A stretch of 64,000 nt of DNA. Origin: an uncultured Lachnospiraceae bacterium (GTDB lineage: Bacteria > Bacillota > Clostridia > Lachnospirales > Lachnospiraceae). A program made the translations under genes and the position numbers. Within the stretch, counting starts at the first letter, position 1, and each line of letters opens with the position of its first letter. Below are positions 17,385 through 26,020 of the stretch, piece after piece. Below the pieces are notes generated by a model. The model searched no databases. It was not told the origin of the DNA and saw only the letters and a program-made list of their open reading frames with translations. Location of the stretch: NCBI GenBank assembly GCA_900548905.1, contig URMK01000029.1, forward strand, positions 13,156-77,155. The letters run 5' to 3'.

Positions 17385-17685
17385 CAGCAGCGAATTCCAA
17401 CGAAGCGGATTATGAGATCGAAGGTCATGGGGTATCATCAAATGGACTATTATATGCCGATAAAAGTGGGATGCACAAAATAAGGGGTTTTTCCGCGCCA
17501 TGGGGATTGTGACCGTCGGTATGGGGGATACATACGTCGGCGCACGTAATGAAAAGCTTGTACTTTACCCGTCCTGCCTTATATAATAATAATGTAATTG
17601 CCCGGACATGCCGCGCCGACAGCGGGATATTTGGCTGCGCGGAAAGGGATTGCATATAATAGACAGGAAAGAGAGGATATTACGG
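17385..17685. other. Intergenic region with two-component operon promoter
   Basis: These 301 bases carry no ORF with a ribosome site. The right end holds the predicted response-regulator promoter at 17631-17660. Confidence 0.4.
17631..17660 (+). promoter_or_regulatory. Predicted sigma-A promoter of the response regulator/kinase operon
   Basis: TTGGCT (17631-17636) and a perfect TATAAT (17655-17660) are 18 bases apart, about 26 bases before the regulator ATG at 17686. Confidence 0.55.
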
Positions 17686-18390
17686 ATGGGACAAGGCAGA
17701 ATATTATTGGTGGAAGATGACGGGAGCCTGATAGACGGTTTGGAGTATTCTCTGAAAAAAGAAGGGTTTACGGTGGATATTGCCCGGAGTGTGGAGGATT
17801 TCATGCAGATTTATGAAGAGGGAAGATATGCGCTGCTTATGCTGGATGTGACGCTTCCGGACGGAAACGGATTTGAAATATGTGAAAAGGTGCGGGCGGA
17901 ATCGGAAGTACCAATTTTGTTCCTAACCGCTGCGGATGAGGAATTCAATGTGGTGAGAGGGCTGGATATGGGAGGGGATGATTATGTATCCAAGCCCTTC
18001 CGGCTGAATGAGCTTCTATCCCGGATTCATTCTCTTTTGCGCAGGGCGGGGAAGAAGGGGGTAAAAGAAGAGAAAGAGGAGGGGAAGCTTATATCCGGGA
18101 AGGTATCGGTGGATCTGCATGCGAACAGAGCCTGGCTGGAAGAACAGCCTCTGGAGCTTACGGCACAGGAGTATAGGCTGCTTTGTCTGTTTCTTTTGAA
18201 TCAGGGAGTTATCCTTACAAGAGAACAGATTCTTGACCGGCTGTGGGACGGAAACGGGGATTTTGTGGATGATAATACACTTTCTGTGTATATCAGGAGG
18301 CTGCGCAGTAAAATAGAAGAGGATCCTTCTTCCCCTGTCCATCTGGTTACAGTGCGGGGGCTGGGATATCAATGGAAGGAAACCATGTGA
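17686..18390 (+). CDS. OmpR/PhoB-type response regulator
   Basis: A 234-residue regulator. The receiver domain (1-120) keeps the acidic pair D11/D12, phospho-acceptor D54 in LMLDVTLPDG, and the Lys in DYVSKPF. The C-terminal winged helix (about 140-234) ends in the usual TVRGLGYQW. Start ATG 17686 opens with MGQGRILLVEDD. The in-frame ATG at 17608 lies upstream of the -10 element and is rejected. The stop overlaps the start region of the kinase gene. Together with the ABC genes downstream it resembles BceRS/VirRS-type antimicrobial-peptide resistance modules. The likely target is the palindrome at 19685. Confidence 0.9.
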   Translation: MGQGRILLVEDDGSLIDGLEYSLKKEGFTVDIARSVEDFMQIYEEGRYALLMLDVTLPDGNGFEICEKVRAESEVPILFLTAADEEFNVVRGLDMGGDDYVSKPFRLNELLSRIHSLLRRAGKKGVKEEKEEGKLISGKVSVDLHANRAWLEEQPLELTAQEYRLLCLFLLNQGVILTREQILDRLWDGNGDFVDDNTLSVYIRRLRSKIEEDPSSPVHLVTVRGLGYQWKETM

Positions 18391-18410
18391 GGCCGGGGAG
18401 GGATTCAGGG

Positions 18411-19655
18411 ATGGAAAGCCTGTATAAGGATCGGGATGTTCGTAAGTTTTTGGGCGGAAGCGGCATATTGGTTCTCTGTATGATAATCGCCGGAGGGCTT
18501 CTTTATTTTATGCACATGGAGGATGTTAAAAAACTGTATCTGCAGCAGCAGGCGGAGGCCGCGGGGGCAATGCTGCAGGCCGGGATGGAGCCTGAACAGG
18601 TCGCGCGGGTGCTGGGCGGCGATATCCAGCCGGAAATGGCGGAGGAAGGAAAGCAGCTGATGCGCAGCGCGGGTTATGAAGAACCCATATCCATACGGCT
18701 GGTGCCTCCTTTGAAACGGCTGGGGCTATGGTGGGGAACCTGGTTTTTCCTGTATATAGCCGTTATGAGTGTGGGGGCGGCAGGGATTGCCGGACGGCTT
18801 CTCGCAGGAACGCACAGGAAGCTGTACCGGATGGAACAAAGCGTAAAGCATTTCATGGAAGGGGATTTTGCGCAGCGTATCCCTGCGGAGGAGGAAGGGG
18901 ATTTTGCCCTCCTTTCGGCGGCGGTGAATGAAATGGCCTCTTCCCTGAATTCCCATAAGGAAGCGCAGAAAAAGGCAAAAGAATTTCTGAAGGATACCAT
19001 AACCAATATATCCCATCAGCTGAAAACACCGCTTGCCGCACTGTTTATGTATCAGGAAATTATACAGCAGGAAACGGGAGAAGAGGAGACGGTGAAGAAA
19101 TTTGCTGCAAAATCCGTGACGGCCCTGGAACGGATGCAGACACTGGTGCTCAACCTGTTAAAAATAGCCCGTCTGGATGCGGATATGATCGTTTTCCGCA
19201 GACAGGAGGTGAAGGTGGGGGCGCTAATGGAGGATATCCGTGCCGAACTGGAAACGAGAGCGGAGAAGGAAAGAAAGGAAATCCTGCTGACCGGCGATGC
19301 AGACAGCCCTATGGTATGTGACCGGGACTGGATGCAGGAGGCCGTATCCAATCTGGTGAAGAATGCATTGGATCATACGAAGGAGGGCGGGAGGGTGGAA
19401 ATCGCCTGGGAAAACACCGGCGTTGGCGTACGGATACAGGTAACGGATAATGGAAGCGGCATCCATCCCGAGGACCTGTATTCCATATTCCGGCGCTTTT
19501 ACCGAAGCCGCATTTCCAATGACCGGGAGGGAGAGGGGTTGGGACTGCCGCTGACAAAGGCGATTGTGGAAGGACATGGCGGTACCATCGGCGTGGACAG
19601 TATTTTGGGGCAGGGGGCGGCATTCACGGTTTTTCTGCCTTATGAACCGGTGTAG
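18411..19655 (+). CDS. Sensor histidine kinase, HAMP type
   Basis: A 414-residue membrane kinase: TM1 about 16-34, an extracellular loop about 35-104, TM2 about 106-128, HAMP to 185, H-box ISHQLKTPLAA (H202), N-box NLVKNALDHTKEGG, then DNGSGI and GEGLGLPL G-boxes. The roughly 70-residue outer loop is larger than in the intramembrane-sensing BceS kinases, so it may sense a ligand directly. ATG 18411 is preferred because GGGAGG lies 8 bases upstream. A start at 18372 inside the regulator gene is possible and would add 13 residues. It pairs with the upstream regulator. Confidence 0.88.
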   Translation: MESLYKDRDVRKFLGGSGILVLCMIIAGGLLYFMHMEDVKKLYLQQQAEAAGAMLQAGMEPEQVARVLGGDIQPEMAEEGKQLMRSAGYEEPISIRLVPPLKRLGLWWGTWFFLYIAVMSVGAAGIAGRLLAGTHRKLYRMEQSVKHFMEGDFAQRIPAEEEGDFALLSAAVNEMASSLNSHKEAQKKAKEFLKDTITNISHQLKTPLAALFMYQEIIQQETGEEETVKKFAAKSVTALERMQTLVLNLLKIARLDADMIVFRRQEVKVGALMEDIRAELETRAEKERKEILLTGDADSPMVCDRDWMQEAVSNLVKNALDHTKEGGRVEIAWENTGVGVRIQVTDNGSGIHPEDLYSIFRRFYRSRISNDREGEGLGLPLTKAIVEGHGGTIGVDSILGQGAAFTVFLPYEPV

Positions 19656-19684
19656 TACGGGTATGTAAGGAACCGGTCCGGAAG

Positions 19685-19738
19685 CTTACAGAACTGTAAG
19701 GTGACAGACATGTGGGAGTAAGCTTTTTCCGATATACT
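19685..19738 (+). promoter_or_regulatory. Response-regulator palindrome and promoter of the ABC transporter genes
   Basis: A perfect dyad, CTTACAG-AA-CTGTAAG (19685-19700), lies about 33 bases upstream of a TATACT -10 (19733-19738). No recognisable -35 is present. This is the layout of an activator-dependent promoter, as in Bce-type operons where the regulator binds TTACA/TGTAA boxes upstream of the transporter genes. Confidence 0.65.
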
Positions 19739-19843
19739 TACTTTCGTAGAAGAAATGCAGGCCTGTGTTTCCCTGCTTCATACATCCCGCGGGATAAAAG
19801 GGAGGGGAACGGGCGGCTATAGCAAGCGGAAAGGAAGTATATC

Positions 19844-20539
19844 ATGGAAATATTAAAGGTGGATAATCTGAGTAAAACATATGGCTCCGGGGACGCCAGG
19901 GTAGAGGCGCTTAAGACGGTTTCCTTCACGATGGAAAAAGGAGAATTCGCGGCAGTGGTGGGGGAATCCGGTTCGGGGAAAAGTACCCTGCTAAACCTGG
20001 TGGGGGGCCTGGATACGCCGGGGGCGGGCAGAGTGCTGCTGGACGGTAAAGATCTGTTTGCAATGAAGGAGAAGGAACGAACAGTGTTCCGAAGAAGAAA
20101 TATAGGGTTTATTTTCCAGGGGTTTCACCTGATTCCCGAGCTGACGGTGGAGCAGAATCTGCTCTTTCCTGTTTTGCTGGATTATAAAAAACCGGATATG
20201 ACATATGTAGAAGAGCTGCTGGGAAGCCTGGGGCTGAAGGAACGCAGAACCCACCTGCCCAGCCAGCTGTCCGGAGGGCAGCAGCAGAGAGTGGCTATCG
20301 GCCGGGCGCTGATGAATCATCCGGCCCTGATACTGGCGGATGAGCCTACGGGAAACCTGGATTCCAAAACGAGCAGGGAGGTCATTTCCCTGCTTCACGG
20401 AATGTCCCGTAAATACCGCCAAAGCGTATTGATGATTACCCATAATATGAATATTGCGGCGGATGCGGACCGGGTATTCCGGGTGACGGACGGCTGCCTT
20501 ACGGAAGTGAATTCCGGAAAGGAGGGCGGTGATGAATAG
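19844..20539 (+). CDS. ABC transporter ATP-binding protein (LolD/MacB/BceA type)
   Basis: A 231-residue ATPase with Walker A GESGSGKST (near 44-52), Q-loop IFQGFHL, signature LSGGQQQR, Walker B LILADEPT and a switch His in MITHN. It is of the family that partners FtsX-like permeases and either exports or detoxifies peptides and antibiotics, or acts on envelope lipids. AAAGGAAG precedes the ATG. The stop overlaps the permease start by several bases. Its control by the palindrome at 19685 is inferred from position. Confidence 0.92.
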   Translation: MEILKVDNLSKTYGSGDARVEALKTVSFTMEKGEFAAVVGESGSGKSTLLNLVGGLDTPGAGRVLLDGKDLFAMKEKERTVFRRRNIGFIFQGFHLIPELTVEQNLLFPVLLDYKKPDMTYVEELLGSLGLKERRTHLPSQLSGGQQQRVAIGRALMNHPALILADEPTGNLDSKTSREVISLLHGMSRKYRQSVLMITHNMNIAADADRVFRVTDGCLTEVNSGKEGGDE

Positions 20540-22871
20540 TTATCTGGATTTGGTAAAAGAGTATGCCAAAAGGCATAAGAGCAAAAACCGTATGAGCCTG
20601 GTGGTAATTCTTCTGGCAGTAGCCCTGGTCGCCGCTATTTTCGGTATGGCGGATATGGAACTGCAGACCCAGCAGATCAGTATGAAAAAACAGTACGGCA
20701 ACTGGCACATTTCCGTCCGGGATATAACCGGGGAGCAGGCGGAGCTGCTGGCGCTGCGCCCTCAGGCCGCTTTGAGCGGATGGGTGGGGAGCACGGGGGG
20801 AGAGGCGGGTTATCTTCTGGATGGAAAAGCCGCCAACATTATGGGGGCGCAGGAACCCGTTGCCGGGGCACTTGGGATCCAGCTGATGGAAGGAAACTAC
20901 CCGCTGAGGGACGGGGAAGCACTGCTTACCGTCACGATGGCCCGTACATTGGGAATCGCGGTTGGCGACGGTGTGGAAGTGACAGGACCGGACGGACGCG
21001 TGATCCCTCTGACGATTACGGCCCTTGCGGAGGATACTGCCGCTGTGCTGAAATCAGATCAAGCGGGTATTGTTATGACAACCCATGGATTTTACAATAC
21101 CTTCCCGCCGGAGGATTATGCAGATCGTTTTTATATGCAGTTTAAGCCATTTACCGATATCCAGGGGGAAAAAGAGAAGATAGAGGAAAGCCTTGGGATT
21201 TCCCCGGAGCAAATTCAGGATAACAGCTATCTGCTGGCAGCTATGGGACAGAGCGGAGATCCCTACTTTATGGCAATGTACGGAACCGCAGCCATACTTT
21301 TCCTCTTCGTGCTTATCGCTGCGATCCTTATGATCAGCAGCAGCTTCCAGACCGGTGTGTCGGAAAGAATCCGCTTTTTCGGGATGCTGCGCTGTCTGGG
21401 AGCTTCCCGCAGGCAAATCAGGCGGTTTGTCATCCGGGAAGGGCTCAATTATTGTAAAAAAGCAATCCCTGCCGGTCTGGCCGCCGGCATCCTGGTCATA
21501 TGGGGACTGTGCGGTTTGCTGCGGGGCCTGAATCCGGAATATTTTGCAGATATGCCCGTATTCGGCATAAGCATTCCCGGTATTGCGGCGGGGGCGGCAG
21601 TAGGGCTTGTATCCTGCCTTCTCGCTTCCCTGTCACCGGCTAAAAAGGCGGCGGCTGTTTCTCCGCTCACGGCGGTAAGCGGCAATGCGGAAAATAATAT
21701 AAAAATCAAAAACACCCGCCTGTCAGGCGGTAAAATTGACGGGACCCTGGGAATTTACCATGCGCTGGAAAACCGGAAAAACCTGATTCTGATGGTGGCG
21801 TCCTTTGCGTTCAGCATCCTTATGTTTATGAGTTTTTCCGGACTTATAGATTTTGTGAAGCATGCCATACGCCCTCTGCAGCCCTGGTCCCCGGATATTT
21901 CACTGGTAAGCCCGGATAACAGCGGTTCCATTGACAGCGGGATGTATGAAAAACTGCAGCAGCTGAAGGGAGCGGATAAAGTTTACGGACGTATGTTTGA
22001 CTATGCCCTTCCCTTCAGCAGGAGCGGCGGGGAAGAACAGGAAACCGCTTACCTGATATCCTATGAACAGTACCAGTTCGGGTGGGCGGAGGATGCCCTT
22101 CTGGATGGCAGCATAGAAGCGGCGGTGAAGGAGACCGGTAAGGTATTGGCCGTCAGCCGCGATGACAGCCCATGGCAGGTGGGGGAAACGCTTTCCCTGT
22201 ATCCGGAAGGCACGGGCGGGCAGGCGGAAATTGCGGGCATTTTGGGCAGCAGCCCTTTTGACAGCGCTAACGGAGAGCAGATCCTGATTTGTTCGGAAGA
22301 AACCTTTCGTGCGATAACCGGAAAGAACGGCTATACCATTGTGGATGTCCAGCTGAAAAGGCAGGGGGGAGAGGATGCGGCATTACAGCTGCGGGATTTG
22401 GCCCTGGAGCAGGGGCTTACCTTATCCGATTCCAGAAAGGATAAAGAAGAAACCAGGGCAATACTTTTTTCCTTTTCCGTATTTGTCTATGGTTTCCTGG
22501 CAGTGATCCTGCTGATATCGGTCCTGCATATTATTAATAACATTCATATGAGCATAACAAAGAGGATGAACCAGTGCGGAGTGATGCGGGCCATCGGGAT
22601 GGAGGGAAAGCAGCTTCTTTGTATGGTGAGGGCGGAAGCTTTTGTTTATGCTATCTTGGGGGCGGCTTTGGGAATCCTTATGGGGCTGCCTGCCCACCGC
22701 TTTGTATACGGACAGCTGATAACCTCCCGCTGGGGGACGTCCTGGCGGTTTCCCATGGGGCAGCTCGTGGTTATAGTGGGAGTCACCTTTGCAGCCACAT
22801 TGCTTGCGGTAAGGAGGCCTGCACGGAAAATAAGGGATATGGATATCGTGGATACCATTCATGCATTATAA
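20532..22871 (+). CDS. FtsX/MacB-type ABC permease
   Basis: A 779-residue permease with one N-terminal membrane helix (about 20-40), a large extracellular domain of about 200 residues, three helices (about 250-360), a short linker, a fourth helix near 420, a second large extracellular region, and three more helices at the C-terminus (about 650-760). This duplicated FtsX arrangement with large outer domains is seen in peptide and lipoprotein type ABC systems. It differs from BceB, which has ten helices and one outer domain. GGAGG lies 6 bases before ATG 20532. A GTG at 20529 is too near. It forms the transport unit with the upstream ATPase. Confidence 0.88.
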   Translation: MNSYLDLVKEYAKRHKSKNRMSLVVILLAVALVAAIFGMADMELQTQQISMKKQYGNWHISVRDITGEQAELLALRPQAALSGWVGSTGGEAGYLLDGKAANIMGAQEPVAGALGIQLMEGNYPLRDGEALLTVTMARTLGIAVGDGVEVTGPDGRVIPLTITALAEDTAAVLKSDQAGIVMTTHGFYNTFPPEDYADRFYMQFKPFTDIQGEKEKIEESLGISPEQIQDNSYLLAAMGQSGDPYFMAMYGTAAILFLFVLIAAILMISSSFQTGVSERIRFFGMLRCLGASRRQIRRFVIREGLNYCKKAIPAGLAAGILVIWGLCGLLRGLNPEYFADMPVFGISIPGIAAGAAVGLVSCLLASLSPAKKAAAVSPLTAVSGNAENNIKIKNTRLSGGKIDGTLGIYHALENRKNLILMVASFAFSILMFMSFSGLIDFVKHAIRPLQPWSPDISLVSPDNSGSIDSGMYEKLQQLKGADKVYGRMFDYALPFSRSGGEEQETAYLISYEQYQFGWAEDALLDGSIEAAVKETGKVLAVSRDDSPWQVGETLSLYPEGTGGQAEIAGILGSSPFDSANGEQILICSEETFRAITGKNGYTIVDVQLKRQGGEDAALQLRDLALEQGLTLSDSRKDKEETRAILFSFSVFVYGFLAVILLISVLHIINNIHMSITKRMNQCGVMRAIGMEGKQLLCMVRAEAFVYAILGAALGILMGLPAHRFVYGQLITSRWGTSWRFPMGQLVVIVGVTFAATLLAVRRPARKIRDMDIVDTIHAL

Positions 22872-22906
22872 AGGGATATGGTCCTGAAGGGCGCTCTTAA
22901 AAAAGA

Positions 22907-23160
22907 CTGAAACTTCACAGGCGCCAAATGGCTCTGCGCCCGCTGCCTGCATGGCCCCCCGGAACAGAAAAGGAATTTTCACAGATGCCTTTCAGACTAT
23001 GGAGATGAGACCGATCAAGTGTGTCAGCCTCACCTGACACGCTTGATGCCCTCGGGCTCATTGGAATGTCCGGTCTGATGGATCTGCGAAAATCCTTTTC
23101 TGTTCCGGGGGGCCATGCAGGCAGCGGGCGCAGAGTCATTTGGCGTCTGCGAAGTTTCAG
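22907..23160. repeat. 254-bp near-perfect inverted repeat
   Basis: The element starts CTGAAACTTC (22907) and ends GAAGTTTCAG (23160). Reading inwards, the two arms match almost base for base for about 75 positions, including an uninterrupted GC-rich block of more than 30 bases (22938-22971 region against its partner). They then diverge slightly and close with CAAGTGTGTCAG / CTGACACGCTTG around a six-base CCTCAC loop at 23028-23033. The first differences are either G-U compatible or A-C. It lies directly downstream of the permease stop with A-rich flanks on both sides. It contains no plausible gene. It could be a MITE-like element or a very stable 3' RNA hairpin. Confidence 0.88.
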
Positions 23161-23202
23161 AAAAAAAGTAAAGAAAATGATATAAATCAATGTATTTTTG
23201 CA

Positions 23203-23231
23203 TTGTACCTTTCGCCGGATTCTTTTATGAT
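23203..23231 (+). promoter_or_regulatory. Predicted sigma-A promoter of the ADP-ribosylglycohydrolase gene
   Basis: TTGTAC (23203-23208) and TATGAT (23226-23231) are 17 bases apart, about 35 bases before the ATG, just outside the big inverted repeat. Confidence 0.55.
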
Positions 23232-23266
23232 GAAAGAAAGACTGAACGCAATGGGGAGGAAGGACT

Positions 23267-24622
23267 ATGCTGAAAGATAAAATGCTGTGGATGAAAGACA
23301 GTGCAAATATCCGGGATGAGATCCGGCAATGTACGGACGAGGGGAGGGAGATTACACGACTCCTTCCCCGGGCGGAGGAAATCCGGAATATGGAAGAGGG
23401 GCCGGAAAAGGAAAGGTGTGCCAGGCAGCTTCTGGAAGATATGGAAAACAGTCCGGTGGCAGCGGATTTCCCTTTTGATGAGCCGGAAGCGTGGGAGAAA
23501 ATCGTGCTGGCCTGTGAGGGGAAAGGAATACAGACCCGGATTCCGGAAGCGGAGCTGGAGGATCGGATCCGGGGGGCATGGACAGGACGTGCCTCCGGCT
23601 GTCTTCTGGGTGTTCCGGTGGAAGGCTGGAGCCGGGACAAAATCCGGGGATATCTGGAGGAAAGCGGACAGTATCCGCCGGACGGCTATATCCGATCCGA
23701 TGTGGATCCCGCTGTCAGGGAGAAATACGGTGTAAAGGATGTGGACGAAGGCACCGCTTATGATCGGCAGAATATCTGCTGGATCAATAATATGGATACC
23801 TATCCCGTAGATGATGATATGAACTATACGGTTTTGTCCCTTCGCGTTCTGGAACGCAGCGGGGGTGACTTTACTTCGGAGGATGTGGCACAGTCCTGGT
23901 TGTTCGGCCTGCCCGCCTTCCATACCTGTACGGCGGAACGGGTTGCCTACAGGAACCTGATGCATGGGATTCTTCCCCCGGAATCCGGCCGTCTTGCCAA
24001 CCCCTTCCGGGAGTGGATCGGGGCGCAGATCCGGGTGGATTTCTACGGATATATAGCCGCAGGAAATCCTGCGCTTGCCGCGCAGATGGCATGGCGGGAT
24101 GCGGTGGTGGCCCAGTCCAAAAACGGGGTATATGCCGCTATGTATATTGCGGCGCTCATCGCGGCCGCCGCCGTATTACCCGAACCCTCCGGCTGGGTGG
24201 AAGAGGCTATGAAGCAGATCCCCTGCGGCTGCAGGCTGTATTGCGCGCTGAAGGAGCTTCTGGATTCCCGGAAGAAAGGCGGCTCCTGGGAGGAATTGCT
24301 GGAAGCGATCCATGGGAAATATAAGGAAGCCGATTCCTTTGACTGGTGTCTGGCTATTCCCAATGCCCTGATCGTTACGGCCTGTGTACTATGCTTTGGT
24401 ACGGATTACAGCCAGGCGGTTATCCATGCGGTTCTGGCAGGGTTTGATACGGACTGCAACGGCGCGACGGTGGGTTCCGTGGTGGGAATTGCACGCGGAT
24501 ACAAAGCGATAGACAGCAGATGGACGGCACCCGTCCGGCAGATCATCTGCTCCAGTGTTAACAGCTATACCAGGATGTCGGTGGAGGAGATCACGGAAAG
24601 AACGATAGCGTTGATGAAATAA
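23267..24622 (+). CDS. ADP-ribosylglycohydrolase (DraG-like) family protein
   Basis: A 451-residue protein. About 95 N-terminal residues are extra and helical. The rest is an all-helical ADP-ribosylglycohydrolase domain: RIRGAWTGRASGCLLGVPVEG opening, the metal-binding VDDDMNYT motif near 181-188, and the C-terminal GFDTDCNGATVGSVVG motif with the second Asp set. Such enzymes use two Mg or Mn ions to remove ADP-ribose from proteins or small molecules. The N-terminal extension is of unknown role. GGGGAGG precedes the ATG. It appears monocistronic. Some family members in carbohydrate-utilising bacteria sit in sugar loci, but the target cannot be told here. Confidence 0.85.
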   Translation: MLKDKMLWMKDSANIRDEIRQCTDEGREITRLLPRAEEIRNMEEGPEKERCARQLLEDMENSPVAADFPFDEPEAWEKIVLACEGKGIQTRIPEAELEDRIRGAWTGRASGCLLGVPVEGWSRDKIRGYLEESGQYPPDGYIRSDVDPAVREKYGVKDVDEGTAYDRQNICWINNMDTYPVDDDMNYTVLSLRVLERSGGDFTSEDVAQSWLFGLPAFHTCTAERVAYRNLMHGILPPESGRLANPFREWIGAQIRVDFYGYIAAGNPALAAQMAWRDAVVAQSKNGVYAAMYIAALIAAAAVLPEPSGWVEEAMKQIPCGCRLYCALKELLDSRKKGGSWEELLEAIHGKYKEADSFDWCLAIPNALIVTACVLCFGTDYSQAVIHAVLAGFDTDCNGATVGSVVGIARGYKAIDSRWTAPVRQIICSSVNSYTRMSVEEITERTIALMK

Positions 24623-24640
24623 AGGTAAGGCGGACGGCAG

Positions 24641-24695
24641 CAGGCGGCGGCTTTGGTCAGGATACCCATCCGGATCGAAGGTGCCGCCTGTTTTA
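24641..24695 (+). terminator. Probable terminator after the ADP-ribosylglycohydrolase gene
   Basis: CAGGCGGC and GCCGCCTG are separated by about 34 bases with partial internal pairing, and TTTT follows. The long loop lowers confidence. Confidence 0.5.
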
Positions 24696-24755
24696 TGGAT
24701 CCGTCGCGGCCATTCCTATCCTACCTGTGCCCTTATGGCAACAATAGATAGTGTA

Positions 24756-24818
24756 TTGACAAATCCGATAATTGAATATAAACTAGTTATATAAAATTGT
24801 TATATAACTAGTTTATAT
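24756..24818 (+). promoter_or_regulatory. Promoter with 19-base perfect palindromic TetR operator
   Basis: TTGACA (24756-24761) is followed 17 bases later by TAAACT (24779-24784). The -10 lies inside a perfect inverted repeat with 19-base arms, ATATAAACTAGTTATATAA (24776-24794) and its complement (24800-24818), around AATTG. A TetR dimer, or pair of dimers, bound here would block its own promoter. Confidence 0.8.
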
Positions 24819-24848
24819 AAATGAGATAATAAGACAGGAGGGAGTTTT

Positions 24849-25418
24849 GTGCCAAAGCAAAGAATTACAAAAGAAATGGTGGTGGAGGCCGCTTTTGAAA
24901 TTGCCCGGAAGGAAGGGGCGGAGAAAGTCATCGTAAAGACCATCGCGGAAAGGCTGGGCTGCTCGGTACAGCCTATTTACAGCTACTGTTCCAATATGGA
25001 GGGGCTGCGGGAGGAGCTGGTGGAGCGTACCCGGCTTTTTATGAAGGAATATATTGCTGCCCGCCTGGATAAGTCCGATTATTTCTGGAGTATGGGGCAG
25101 GCCCAGATACAGTTTGCCAAAGAGGAGCCGAACCTGTTCAAGCTATATTTCCTGCGCCGCCGCCAGGACATCGGTTCCCTCCGGGAACTGTATTCCAAAG
25201 AAGGCAGTGTGGACATGGGGGATTATCTTGCACAAACCCTGCAAATCCGCCCGGAAAAAGCCAGAGAGCTGCATCTTAACATGATTATTTACACGATGGG
25301 GATCGCTTCCATTCTTGCCACAACCGGTTCCGACATACCGGAGGAAGAAATCAGCGATCAGCTGGAAAAGGCATATCATGCCTTTTGCGTACAAAGCAGA
25401 GAGGAAAGCAATGAGTAA
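24849..25418 (+). CDS. TetR/AcrR-family repressor
   Basis: A 189-residue regulator. The N-terminal HTH is typical (ITKEMVVEAAFEIARKEG, then VKTIAERLGCSVQPIYSYCSNMEGL, with the Y-x-Y/Y-F type recognition helix). The rest is a helical ligand-binding domain resembling the WHG-type TetR C-terminal domain. It starts with GTG at 24849 behind AGGAGGG. Its stop overlaps the flavodoxin start by 8 bases, so the pair is co-transcribed and coupled. The palindrome at 24776 is its probable operator. The inducer is unknown. Confidence 0.87.
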   Translation: MPKQRITKEMVVEAAFEIARKEGAEKVIVKTIAERLGCSVQPIYSYCSNMEGLREELVERTRLFMKEYIAARLDKSDYFWSMGQAQIQFAKEEPNLFKLYFLRRRQDIGSLRELYSKEGSVDMGDYLAQTLQIRPEKARELHLNMIIYTMGIASILATTGSDIPEEEISDQLEKAYHAFCVQSREESNE

Positions 25419-25929
25419 AATAGGAGTAATCTATAAATCGAAAACCGGGTTTACCCAAAAATATGCGCAGTGGATTGCGGAAGAAACAGGCTGTGACCTG
25501 ATTCCGTATGAGCAGCGTGAACAGGCGGATTACAGCCATTATGATACGATCCTGTATGGCGGCGGTGTATATGCGGGCACCATCGGAGGTATCAAATGGT
25601 TCCGGAAGAAGCTGCCGGAGCTGTCAGGTAAGAAAATCGGCGTATTTGCCACCGGATCCAGGCCGGAACACACACCGGGGCTGGAAAAGGAATGGAAACA
25701 GAATTTTACGCCGGAGGAATGGGGGCGTGTTAAGGTTTTCTATATGCAGGGCGGGCTGGCCTATGAGAAAATGGGCGCTGCAGATAAGCTGCTGATGTCC
25801 ATGTTCCGTGGGATGATGAAGAAAAAGGAAGGGGAGGACAGTGAAATGTACCGCGCTATCAGCCAATCGTATGATATTTCCTCCCGGGAATCGCTGAAGG
25901 GGCTGCTGGAATGGCTGGATAATGACTGA
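25411..25929 (+). CDS. Flavodoxin-domain protein
   Basis: A 172-residue flavodoxin-like protein of the protoporphyrinogen oxidase HemG/flavodoxin_5 style. The phosphate loop is YKSKTGFTQKYAQWIAEE (residues 8-25), the second FMN loop is YGGGVYAGTIGG (50-61), and the third is FATGSRPEHTPG (85-96). It probably binds FMN and acts as a cytoplasmic electron carrier or quinone-type reductase. ATG 25411 follows GAGAGG and lies inside the TetR gene end. Earlier in-frame starts inside TetR are rejected. Control by the adjacent TetR suggests a response to a redox-active or toxic compound. Confidence 0.85.
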   Translation: MSKIGVIYKSKTGFTQKYAQWIAEETGCDLIPYEQREQADYSHYDTILYGGGVYAGTIGGIKWFRKKLPELSGKKIGVFATGSRPEHTPGLEKEWKQNFTPEEWGRVKVFYMQGGLAYEKMGAADKLLMSMFRGMMKKKEGEDSEMYRAISQSYDISSRESLKGLLEWLDND

Positions 25930-25962
25930 AATTTGTTATAAATAAATCGGATATAGCACAAA

Positions 25963-26020
25963 AAATGAGATGGCTGCAAGACCACATGCTGTAAACAGTG
26001 GGATTGCGGTCATCTTATTT
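25963..26020 (+). terminator. Hairpin after the TetR-flavodoxin operon
   Basis: A 17-base stem (AAATGAGATGGCTGCAA with its partner at 26004-26020) has three differences that are all G-U pairs in plus-strand RNA, and a small CCAC/GTGG helix in the loop. It is placed 34 bases after the stop. The T run is weak. Confidence 0.5.

Noticed and set aside
18372..18410. Earlier start for the sensor kinase inside the response regulator gene
   Set aside because: The ATG at 18411 has a much better ribosome site. The longer form is possible but less likely.
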